Positions 10,505-22,623 of a stretch of DNA of 64,000 nucleotides are shown piece by piece (within the stretch, counting starts at the first letter, position 1; every line of letters starts with the position of its first letter). A program made the translations under genes and the position numbers. The stretch comes from Guyanagaster necrorhizus (lineage: Eukaryota > Basidiomycota > Agaricomycetes > Agaricales > Physalacriaceae), in contig NW_025064884.1 in assembly GCF_019112545.1 (NCBI RefSeq), positions 887,454 through 951,453 on the forward strand. The letters are read 5' to 3'. The notes beneath the pieces were generated by a model. It did not search any database. It saw only the letters and a program-made list of their open reading frames with translations, and had not been told where the DNA came from.

Positions 10505-11014
10505 ACTCCATACGCGGGATGGCAACTGTCTGAGGAATGATACCTCTCATACAGTTCTGATGATAATAGTCCAAAAAAATATCCCAAGAAGGTGACGGCA
10601 GTCAAGTTTGACGAGGCATGTTCGTGGTGGACTGGGAACATACGGAGATACTGCGAGCGCCCCTCCGATAACGATAATATATTTGTCTGGCGGAGCTGGT
10701 TAATAAATGATAATCCGTATCACATTGCAAGGGTATATCCAAGGTAACTAAATACATAAGAGGTCATAGAGGGCCAAAACGGTCGTAACCTGAGAGCAGA
10801 AGTGATGATGACAGAAGACCAGAGGTCAGATACGAAGGTCTGTGCCATGATGACACCTGCGAGAAACTAATCACCGAGGGGAGCACAGCGAGACAAAGAA
10901 TATAAACCTTGATCATCCAATAGCTCCCCTCTCTTTTCTCCTTGTCTCGAAAACCTCTCTAAATTCGTTAATACTCTCCTTGCCCAATGTCGCAAACTCG
11001 ATTCTGCTGAACGA
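10505..11014 (-). repeat. inverted copy of the PARG 3' end and its downstream flank (segment A)
   Basis: The reverse complement matches 34589-35103 closely. It contains the last ~33 codons of the PARG-like gene (ending INEFREAF ... RKERGAIG), its stop and about 415 bp of 3' flank. The match stops at 11014, six bases before the start codon of the next gene, and at 10505, the point that corresponds to the A/B junction of the other copy. Confidence 0.85.
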
Positions 11015-11019
11015 GTGTC

Positions 11020-11809
11020 ATGGCCAACAAGGACAAGGGCGTGAAGGACTATAGTCGTGGCTCGGCAGGTCCCTCAGGCCAGAAGACTCCTAGAAAGGTG
11101 CAATGGGTCGACCACCGAGAGACCCATGCTCTCGATGAGCATGCCGTGAACGTGAGCCGCGTCGAGCACCTTCTCTTCTCTCACTAATAACATTGGCAAA
11201 TAGCCCGACGCCTTTGAGCATCTTACCCACGCTCTCGAACAACACCGCTCCAAGTCACCCGTCGAAGATCGACCTTCGCCCTTGCCTCGAATCCATTATT
11301 TCCCACCCCGACCCCAGTACCTTCCCCCCGTGGACACCGGGTTGATGCCTTATCAGCATGAGGGCGCCCATACAACAAATTTGTCAACCACCACGACGCC
11401 ATTTGATACGTCACCGACAACTGCAAAGTCCAACTACCACGAGGTTCCCGGGACTTTCATCGACAAGGATGAGAGCTCAGGCCTTCCTGGACCTGTAGAC
11501 AATGACTATCGCGAGGCAACCAACATCGTTCGCGCCCATACACGCCCTCGGGGCCGTGGTCGTAATTTGTTCCTCAATCTAAAGTCCCAGCAGAAGAGCA
11601 AAAGTAGAGAACGAAACGCCGAACGTAATGATCCCGACGCAGAACGTGATGCAGCTCCAAAGAATCCCTGCCTGACTGGTGCAGGTAGCGCTGTTCTTTC
11701 TGCCCTCTTGACCCTCTATAACCAATCAGAAGGTTTCCTATCTGGGGCGGCGACGCCTGTATCTGAGCTCCCAGAAAGACCATTGTCATCTGAGGCTACA
11801 GACAGCTGA
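11020..11809 (+). CDS. conserved hypothetical mushroom protein, Pro/charged-rich
   Basis: Two exons, 11020-11151 and 11204-11809, separated by a 52-bp GT-AG intron, give 245 residues in one frame. The N-terminus (TPRKVQWVDHRETHALDEHA, then FEHLTHALEQHRSKSP) looks like a conserved block that I have seen in Agaricomycete hypothetical proteins. The middle is Pro/Thr-rich and the C-terminus is basic then polar (RPRGRGRNLF ... KSKSRERNAERNDPDAERD). No domain, signal peptide or membrane segment is evident; most of it is probably disordered. The start codon lies only six bases from the edge of an inverted repeat, so its promoter must be inside or beyond duplicated DNA. Confidence 0.65.
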
Positions 11810-14267
11810 AACCATTCATTTTAGCCTTTTATACGTCTCGTTATTGTGCTTTTTGAATTTGGTTTGGTCTATTGTCTTGCCTTCGAACGCTTCCTCACGA
11901 ATACCGTATTTTGAACAATAAGACGCGCCTTGGTAGCCCCAGAGTCAGATCCAGGCCACCGGACGAGTATTCGACCTAGAGGTGTCATGCATGTACCTCC
12001 CGGACGTAATGCTAATCAGTTTCGATGACTCATCCACCGGTACGAGCTCGATCAAGTTCATCAAGTAGGGCAGCGGGTTGGACCTAGGCAAGCTCCGCGG
12101 CAAATCCGCGACGCTTACGAGTCGTACTGGAAGGTTGGTACTTTCCCTAGATCATACTTTTCTCCGTTTTCACGTTGCGTGTCTAGGTCATCCACGACGA
12201 CCTTGCCGTCAGTGATGCATCCGGACAGCTTACGAATCTCATGAGCAAGAAACAAATCTATCCATGGTGGCAGCTTATGTGCTTTGGTGGGATATGCTCC
12301 TCTTCCATCTCCATCATCAGTTTTGGGGGGAAGCTTCATCGGTAACGTGGTATATAATTCCTGATGTCCGAAGGTGAGGAGCTTCCTAAGAAATTCTAAA
12401 ACGAAATGACTGACTCAAGACTTTAAAAGGAAAGTACGCGATGGTGGAAGCTTCATGACACTACGCAACCACCGTTCATCCTGCACGCGCTAGACGCTTC
12501 ATCTCCTAGTACGTGATATATATCGTCTTCTTGGCGCGCCCGAAAGGAAACGTTGTGGACAGGTTCGAGTCTCCGACACGTTGAGGAAAGCATATCCCGA
12601 TTAGTTCTCGAACTTGAAGGATGCCCGTAAAAGGCCTATGTTAAACTTCTCTTCAGCGGTTTGCATTGACATTCTACAGAGCGATATCATGGCTTCCAAC
12701 GAGTTCGGAGATACCGTGTGATTGTACTCTCAAGAATCGTTTACGGTAGCCTGCTTCTGAACGGCAAAAAATGACGAGTCGTGTGTCCTGAGGCCACAAA
12801 TCCACGGATATATGTGACGGATGAAGTGGAAGAGCACGACGCCATAGCAAGCATGTTTATGTATCGTCGATCTGCACTTTGAAGTAAGTAATATCATATA
12901 CCAACCCCCTTGAATCATACGGAACTGTTTCAAAGCTGAGCATTGCTCATCGTACGATGAACTTCACACTCAGTTTCTTCCAGACACAGTTTTGCGAAAC
13001 GGACGCTCGGACTGAAGAACCTCAAATCGTCCTCAACTCATTCATCGTCTAAATATGTCGACGGTCCTCTCGACTTTAGCCTCTTTCCGCTTTGAGTGAT
13101 TCGTACAGGATTCGTGTACTTGCTCATGCATCTAATTCGCGATCCTCCTGGCTTGGCAAACGCACGTTTGTTCTGGGTTCTCTGAACGATCTTTATCTTT
13201 ATCTGGACCTGTATCCTATTCGCATGTCCCATACTCGGAAATATCAACCATATCTGAAGCCTACCTTCGAGGACACAGAGCCCCCAGAGGCATGTTTATG
13301 GTGCGTGCTGTGTTCAATCAGTAGAACACATGCTTTCTACAATGTATCCAGTACATCGTCAAAAACGATTGCTCCGATAGGCTGCAGGATACTCGCCTCG
13401 GCTCAGAAAGGTCGCAACTCCTCAGAACGTGATCAATGGCTTCTTCATAACCGAGTCCCGATATTATTCTTGGATACCCTCGGGACGTATCTGTCTTCAA
13501 TTATATTAGTATGGGAATCAATGGTCGCTCGCGTGGCTTAAGAGTCCTTGTTTTTTCACGAGAGTGCCTATGCGGGTGCTGTAACGGACGGTGTATGCCT
13601 CGGATATCTTCTTTGACCTCGAGGCTCGTGTCTTTGTCCCGTACCCTTGAATAGGATAGCCCTTCTACCTGCGACAGCTCTCCCACACTTTCCCATGGCA
13701 GAGGTGTGGGGAGTGGTAAGTTGAGTAATCGACACCGTCATTATCGGATTGCTAACCATAGAAACGAATGGGCAGGCGGACCAGAATGGCATTCTTTCAT
13801 ACTTCCCGGATGACATTAAGGAGCCTGTCGAATTTTTCTATGACCTCGCATCCATTCCTTTCCTTCGGGACCCTATTTTTACATCAGATCGCAAAGGACA
13901 GGCCCATATGGAATTGTCATATTGCTCTTTGTTCGAATCCACGGGTTGTGCGTTCTCAGCTACGATAGTAAAGAATTGGGTGATTCATTTTATATCAGTC
14001 TCATGCCATATACCTCCGTCTTTAATGTATCTGTGACCTGTTGGTTATTTATCTTGATTTCACGTAGATATCACTAGTACTGTAAATATTAGCATCAAAG
14101 TTTTTTGAGTCGAAAATCCCGCTATTTTTAGATGGCGTTGGTATGTGGCTGTGCCCATTTTCCTCTTTTTTCCAAACTCGACGGCCCTCAGGGTCGGTAA
14201 ACATTCAGGCCTGCAGCAGCTCCCCTTTCTTCATTTTCATGCAATAATCTATCTCTTTCTATTCATT
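11810..14267. other. 2.4-kb stretch without a convincing gene
   Basis: A minus-strand frame at 12115-12339 (TDGKVVVDDLDTQRENG) and plus-strand frames at 13092-13541 and 13749-14036 are open but resemble no family and lack supported introns or partners. I treat the stretch as non-coding or decayed. Confidence 0.45.
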
Positions 14268-15606
14268 ATGTACCACAATAATGCCATCAGAATTCTGACC
14301 GGTGTGCATCTTCAATATGGTCACGGATTGCTTCGCGAAGCTGACACTATGTACAGGAAATAGCCACCGGGAGCTCGCCCAAGCTGTAGCCGAGCGGTGA
14401 GCTACTGCTTCGACAGTGAAGCTATCCCCACTACTCGGCACGTGTGATTCATCCTTGTGACACAGGCTCAACCTACCCCTCGTTCCGTGCACCGTTAAAA
14501 ACTTCTCCAATGGCGAGATCAACATCAAAATATCCGAATCAGTGCGCGACGAGGACGTCTTTATCATTCAATCCGGATGTAATGATGTTAATGACAATCT
14601 GATGGAGCTGCTTATCCTCATCTCGGCCTGCAAGACAGCTTCAGCCAAGCGGATCACGGCCGTTATGCCCTGTTTTCCTTATGCACGAATGGACAAAAAG
14701 GATAAGTCTCGTGCTCCAATTACCGCAAAACTGGTAGCGAATATGCTCGTTGTGGCCGGATGCGACCATGTAATCACGATGGACCTCCATGCCAGTCAAA
14801 TCCAAGGCTTTTTCGATATCCCCGTGGATAATTTGTGGTCGGAACCACTGATGCTGACGTATATTAAACGGGAGATTGAGGGATGGCAAAATGGGATTAT
14901 CGTTAGTCCGGATGCCGGGGGTGCAAAGCGGTGAGGTTTAGTTCCTGCGCAGTGGTACGCTGGCGGTTGAATTCTCGCAACAGGACTACGGCTATAGCGG
15001 ATAAGCTCGGCGTAGAATTTGCTTTGATCCACAGAAAACGCGATGGAAAAAATGAGAATGCGCCGGAACGAATGGAAATCCTTGTCGGAGACGTCAAAGA
15101 CAAGGTGTGTTGGTAAAACCCTTCCTCTCAGAAATCGATTAATCATCTTTATGTATTCTTCCTGCGCAGGTGGCGATTTTGGTTGATGATATGATCGACA
15201 CCGGTCACACCCTGACATTGGCTGCTGAGATATTGCATGAGAAGGGGGCAAAATCAGTCCATGCTCTCATATCACACGGCACGTTTGCTATCTTTTCCGT
15301 CTTTTCTCTTGGGCTAAAAACTTCATCTTAGGTCTTCTGTCTGGAACTAATCTTGGTGCTATTAATGATTTGCCGATAGAGCAACTAGTAGTAGGCATTT
15401 TTCATTATCTACGCCTTTCTTTACTCATAATCTGCTCTCAGGTGACGAACACTGTTCCGCAGACGGAGAATCTTGCCCAATGCCCCAAACTCACCGTCAT
15501 AGATATAGCACCCACGATTGCAGAAAGCATCCGCCGGACGCACAACGGTGAAAGTATCAGCTTACTGTTCGGAGAATGGGCTGAGGATCGGAATAGGGAC
15601 GTATAA
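14268..15606 (+). CDS. PRPS: ribose-phosphate pyrophosphokinase (PRPP synthetase)
   Basis: Makes phosphoribosyl pyrophosphate from ribose-5-phosphate and ATP in the cytosol, feeding purine, pyrimidine, NAD, His and Trp synthesis. Seven exons (14268-14301, 14357-14396, 14466-14930, 14984-15104, 15170-15278, 15332-15390, 15442-15606) sum to 993 nt, giving 330 residues, close to the usual ~320. Motifs in order: ILTGNSH at the N-terminus, [27 protein letters not shown] (ATP-binding/flexible region), [20 protein letters not shown] (metal-binding D-x-H) and the PRPP-loop [13 protein letters not shown]. The loop is slightly divergent from the common DDMADTxGTL. The first two exons are only 34 and 40 nt, and were placed because they supply the conserved N-terminus in phase. 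Intron 5 needs a GC donor (15279) to keep SHG-LLSG in frame. Confidence 0.9.
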
Positions 15607-17104
15607 ATACTCTTGACTTACCGTCGTCAGGATTCGAAGATGTAGTGAAATTTGGAGGTAACAAAGCAAAATTGTAACATTACCGAAATACTTTTAAGTT
15701 CTGGGAATTATATTTCGATATGACATACCTTTGGTCTTGACGTGTTTCTGAAAAGAACTAGAAAAGAACACTGATACAGGCTAATGTGAAACCTAGCGTA
15801 AGTACAGAAATGAGGGACTGAATCCTGATACATTTTCGTCTGACAGTGAGGGGGCCTACACAAGGATGCTGCACACAGTTAACCTAGTGAGGCGGTCGCA
15901 AACAAGTTGAAAATGGTGTGGGAAATAACAATTTCAAATGAGCAACATCTCGTTCGAACCATTGACATTTGGTTAATGAGCGTTGACCACAAGGACCGGA
16001 TCTCTTCAAGCTGATACCGAAACTACTCGGCGATTATTTCCCAAGTAACACCTGCGCTCTCGTTGGCTAAGTGCGACTCTCACCATGAAATTTCGATCGA
16101 TTCGGCGCTCTGTTAAAAAAGTTCCCAACTTTGGATTTCTGGTCTTGACTTGCGTGCTCGCGGTATCTTTGCCTTGCATTCGAACAATTAATAGCTACTT
16201 CCGCGTATTGACGGCTCATATTGCCGCTTTGCTCCGGAGTGATACTTATCCTACGGCCTAGGACAAGCATCCCATGGACCTGGTCAGTCCTTTTGGAAGA
16301 TGTGGCACGAGCTGATCTGTGATGGATGACTTAATCGCAACGCCTTTTTTTGACGTCTTTTAATCGGACACCCGTCAGACCACTGATACTGCGACGGACA
16401 CGATGGTAGATAAATGCCAAGAAATCAACTTTGTTTTTCTACATGTAAGCGAATCCTCGGTCTTTCTACTACCCTCAGGATGAATTGCCGTTCGAAGTTT
16501 TGGTGTGCTTGTTTTTTTAGGACGATATGACCTGGATGCTGCTATTTTCACATTGTGGATTCTCTGTTGCGCCAATTCTGGTTTCGAGGAATCCTTTAGC
16601 AAAAGGATATTCAATGTTCAATGGAATATCGGACTGCGCAAATCAGACGGCGTCCAGCGCCAAGCCAAAAATATTGCGTAAGTCAGATATGTTGCGCACT
16701 CGAATACATTCGAGGCTTGCCATGTCTTTTCGACTCTGCTGTTACCTAACGGCTAATTCGGCCCCAAAACTCCAAATTATGTTCTTTCAGATTTTCTATG
16801 GGACTTGCGCAGCTCAGAGGGAGGAAAGGTCGGCAACCCACGTAGAGACGGCGTCTACCCCAGCATGCTTATGGTTATCATCCAGCTCGTATATCTGAAG
16901 ATGAACCAAGGGCGTTTTGGAGAACTTGATATCCTCTGGCCCTTGCAAAATTTCTGGAGACTCCCCGACCAATTCGATCCAAGCCACAACTGGTAACCAG
17001 TCCGCGACCTAGCGTATACCCGCTTCACGGCCGACCTTATGTCGGATGTGCATTTGTGGACAAAGTTCCGTTTTCCCGTGCACCAGGACTGCGGAGTATA
17101 GAGA
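15607..17104. other. mostly non-coding; possible remnant of a membrane-protein gene
   Basis: Possible exons of a decayed gene lie at 16084-16260 (MKFRSIRR then a hydrophobic segment, ended by TAG), 16382-16440, about 16520-16680 and 16796-16998. The last contains GNPRRDGVYPSMLMVIIQL, reminiscent of the C-terminal part of mushroom multi-pass proteins. The pieces do not join in one frame with certainty. The remaining sequence shows nothing recognisable. Confidence 0.3.
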
Positions 17105-17110
17105 TATAAG
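17105..17110 (+). promoter_or_regulatory. TATA-like box of the intradiol dioxygenase gene
   Basis: TATAAG lies 50 bp upstream of the ATG at 17161, a sensible position for a fungal core promoter. Confidence 0.35.
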
Positions 17111-17160
17111 TTGACGATGATCCTTTATCCGATAATTTCTACATTAGGTCCCAGTAGAAG

Positions 17161-18603
17161 ATGGTGTATCTCTCTTCCATCGTGTCTTCTGTTTTACTCG
17201 CTGCGACCACTGTCGTTGGGCACTCGGGATCTGCTCCTATGAGCGTCGCCGAGGTTTCTCGTCGTACCGAGCCTCAGCGATCTGCAACTCGCTCGCTTGG
17301 AGCATGCCAGGACGTCCTGTCTCGTCGTAATAAAGCGGAGAAGTCATCTACGCGTCGTGCGGCTTTGGCAGACGAACTTCGAAGGAAGCGTGGACTTGCT
17401 ACTCGTAAGTTGACTTCGTTTTCTCTTGCAAACCATGATGCCGAATCCATCGCAAGGGGCTCCGTACAATCGCGAGCTCGCTCATTTGTCGAGGGAGGCG
17501 GATCTCACAATTGAGTCTGCTTCCTTCGGCGGACTCTCTGTTGTCACCCCTGAGATTGAACGAGGGATGCTCTACGTTGCGGGGGAGTACGTCCGTTCGA
17601 CCGTCTCAGAGGATCAGCAGGGTATTTATACCTACGTTGATCTGGAGGTAATTGATGTATCGAACTGCTCGGCTCTCCCCAACATGTACGTCGACTTCTG
17701 GCATTGCAATTCGACTGGTGTGTACGCAGGAGTTCTCGAGTCCGGCAATGGCGATTCCAGCGATCTTTCCAACTTGGTCAGTACTGCTGTGATCGATATG
17801 TGTCCCTCCAGTTGACATTTATTATAATAGGATAAAACATTCCTCCGTGGCATCCAACGAACGAACGAAGAGGGACATGCATCCTTCGAGACCATCTTTC
17901 CAGGTTGGTTCGGATATGAGTCCTTGTCCTGGGTCTGACTGACTTATGCGCCAGGTCACTATTCTGGACGTGCGACCCATTTCAACACGGTCATCCACAG
18001 CAGCGGAACCTTATTTGACAACGGCACTTTCACGGCACCCCGAGAGCACCTCATTGGTAAGTAATCTGGGCTAAACACGGTATTCGTCATGTGCTAATGC
18101 TCCATTCGATATCAGGCCAAATTTTCGTTGACCAGGACTTGATCCTCATCGTCGAGGCTACCTCTCCATACAACACCAACACCATCGAGATTACAACCAA
18201 TTCTATTGATCAGATGTTCGGTATGATACCGGGCCATCCTGTTCTCGAGTACATTTTACTTGGCGATGACATCTCGGATGGTTTGCTACTGTCAGTGTTC
18301 TTTACGGCGGTTTATTGTGTTGGCTGAACCTTCCCGACTTATAGATGGGGCACCATTGGTGTCAATATGAGCGCAAGCTACGAAATTCCGCCGGCTGCCA
18401 CTTTAACTGGAAATGGAGGTGTCATCTACGATCCTAGTTCTGCTGGGCAAGGCAACACAACTAGTGACGGAGCTGCCAGTGGCAACTCCACTACCGGAGA
18501 CGGGTCTGCCGACTCGACTTCCTCCAGTGGCAACAGCACCACTCTTCTTCATGGGGACTTGTTTTGTACTTGCACGTCTTACACGGGTGAAGAACTGGTG
18601 TAA
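17161..18603 (+). CDS. secreted intradiol ring-cleavage dioxygenase-like protein
   Basis: Six exons (17161-17404, 17457-17776, 17831-17903, 17955-18056, 18116-18290, 18345-18603) give 390 residues without stops. It begins with a hydrophobic signal-like segment (SIVSSVLLAATTVVG) and ends in a Gly/Ser/Thr-rich tail. The catalytic fold is evident: VVTPEIERG, YVDFWHCNSTGVYAG, GHYSGRATHFN, FVDQDLI and EYILLGDDISDG. Intradiol dioxygenases bind Fe(III) through two Tyr and two His. Here both Tyr are present (GVY, GHY) and the first His is present, but the second is Asn (THFN instead of the family's T/N-H-I-H). Family members cleave catechols, and fungal secreted ones are linked to lignin-derived aromatics. 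Activity of this one is doubtful because of the ligand change. The next gene encodes a ligninolytic peroxidase. Confidence 0.88.
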
Positions 18604-20131
18604 TATCTTGCTCTTCTTTACATGATTTAAGAATATGTCAGCAGATTTTTTTTCTGGTTTCCTGATCATATCTTTATCCCAGCTAATCGGAGCATCACTA
18701 AGAGAAACGTATCCTGAAAGTCGGGCTACAAATACCGGCCTAGTTTTCAGTGAATCCTCTTGTCTCATAGATATCACCATCCCTCTTCAGTCTCGAGTTC
18801 AATCCGGCTCATTAGGCTGGACACCGTGGCCATCGTTGTTGATGTCATCCTCGTCCTTTTCCTTGATGAAACTGTCTTAGAACTCACTGCATTTATCCTG
18901 GCACTGTAGTCTAATAGCGACGGTGATCTCAAGCTTCCAGGTTCAGGTTTCAGGCTTCCTCGCGGGATCATTGTTGACATCTTCAAATTCTAGCGCAGGT
19001 ATTCAACCCTCCTGAGTTCTTGGCATGGATGTGTCTAGGTTTATTGCGACAAAAGCAAGTGCGAGACCCGAGGATTTACTCTCCGACAGATTTTGTACTA
19101 TGTTTGTAGAACCCAACAGCTTTCAGATTCACCGTTGACTAAATTTTTATTGTGCGAGCCGTTTCCTTGGTTTGACCCCCAGGCGCTAGCCAGAGATGCC
19201 GAGCTGTTCGTTTATATAACATGCCTGGGAATGCGTTATATGTGGAATGGCCTATTCTGATCGGCAAGACATCGTGGCTTGTATTGCATTCGTACGAACT
19301 TTACGAACTCAACGTCGATATGGGTTTCACACGCGGATTTGCGACAAATGTTTAGTTTAAACTTGGCTTATGTACACCGATAGGCTATGACTCGCTTAAT
19401 ATAGACTGTGGGAGTATCCACATTTTCGAGTGCAGGCAACTACTTCGCCCAGAATAACTGGAGACTTGGATGCACCAAGCTAAAGGGCTACCGTAATACC
19501 CGAAGGGGAACAAAGTCGATAACATGCACATTTTCACGGGCTGAAAAGGGACACAAATTCTTTATACGTATAACAACAACATGCTTGAGTTCCAGAACGA
19601 TATGGCACGAAATGAAAGAAACATGACGCCACGGAACGGAGAACAACGTGAAAAAGAATTGGTTTTTTTGGCGTACCACGGCAACAAGCTCTTGCCATTG
19701 CAACTCAGGAACCCGGAACCGGACGTTGGCTTACTCGGTATATCCCACTTTCCCTCCCATTATCCTGGTATCCAGACGCTTCGGTGGCGCCGATTCAACT
19801 CTTGCAGAGACCGAATCATCTTCCCTTCTATCCATTGTACAATACCTCTGATTCGGCGCAATACCCGCTGTGGAGTATCTACGGTGCTTCCCACCCAGAC
19901 TCTGTACGTCGACACGGGACACGATAATGCATGAAGATATCTCACGAGGGCGCGCCTGTACTCCCAATTCTGACCATGATCCTGTCCTCTGGTTGGCAGT
20001 ACCGCGCAGGTGTGTTTTAGCGTGCCAAAGTTATCACTCGCGTGTGAGCAAAGTGTTATACGCGACGTGTTATTGGACGGGCCCGTCTCACAGTTTTGTC
20101 TTCATGTCTTGTTTTTGGAATGAGAGAGGCG
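18604..20131. other. intergenic, no recognisable gene
   Basis: Short frames on both strands without family resemblance; includes the 3' flank of the dioxygenase gene and the promoter region of the peroxidase gene. Confidence 0.45.
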
Positions 20132-20137
20132 TATAAA
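20132..20137 (+). promoter_or_regulatory. TATA box of the manganese peroxidase gene
   Basis: A perfect TATAAA stands 41 bp upstream of the start codon at 20179, implying a very short 5' UTR. Confidence 0.55.
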
Positions 20138-20168
20138 TGCTGGACAAGGTGAGCCTTCACTGCAGTAG

Positions 20169-22003
<1,835 letters not shown>

Positions 22004-22041
22004 GCGCATACAAGCAGGAATGTTTCTCATTTAACTTGAAA

Positions 22042-22070
22042 TGTAACAACTGTAACTGTAACTGTAACTG
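22042..22070. repeat. CTGTAA hexanucleotide microsatellite
   Basis: About three and a half copies of the hexamer just after the peroxidase stop codon; probably in the 3' UTR. Confidence 0.6.
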
Positions 22071-22571
22071 ATCGAAAATCCAATAAGTGTTGTTTGTGCC
22101 GATATGTTTTTTGACAATTCACCACGGGTGTGCACCTCGAATGAATTGGACCTTTACATGAATCTTCCTTCAGGATTTCGAGCGGATCATAAGCGCTCCG
22201 GGCAGCCCGCGTTGAGACAAACGGCACATCGGAATGACGACATGTGAGAGAACATTGCCACCTTCGCAAACCATGCATGCGGTTCACATACCATTTGTAA
22301 AAATAACCCACTTTGCACCTACAGCCGATGTAATAAAGAGTGGTTGAAACGGGGGCCTAGCGGTATGGCACACTTACCTTCATTACGAACTACTAACCGC
22401 GGTCCGCAGATGACTGTTTAGCTCGCCCGAGCTTAATTCAAACAGTATAATAATCATGACGCAAGTCCAATAGTACGCCGTGTTCGTGAATCCATATGGT
22501 GCAGCCTTCTTTGTTGTATAAAAAGTGGACATATGACTATTTCCGAAAGTGCAGCGTCTGCCTGAGGCGTT
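22071..22571. other. intergenic between MnP and carboxypeptidase
   Basis: No gene seen. The minus-strand open frame that overlaps the next gene is its shadow. Confidence 0.5.
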
Positions 22572-22577
22572 ATAAAG
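22572..22577 (+). promoter_or_regulatory. TATA box of the serine carboxypeptidase gene
   Basis: TATAAA 46 bp upstream of the ATG at 22624. Confidence 0.5.
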
Positions 22578-22623
22578 AGTGTTCCTGCATCCCACCGACT
22601 CAACACCCCCATTTTCGTTGGAG

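Noticed and set aside
12115..12339. 74-codon minus-strand frame (DGKVVVDDLDTQRENG)
   Set aside because: Composition is protein-like but I could not link it to any family or adjoining exon.
12540..12590. tRNA B-box-like G-GTTCGAGTCTC
   Set aside because: No A-box, acceptor stem or anticodon arm can be drawn around it.
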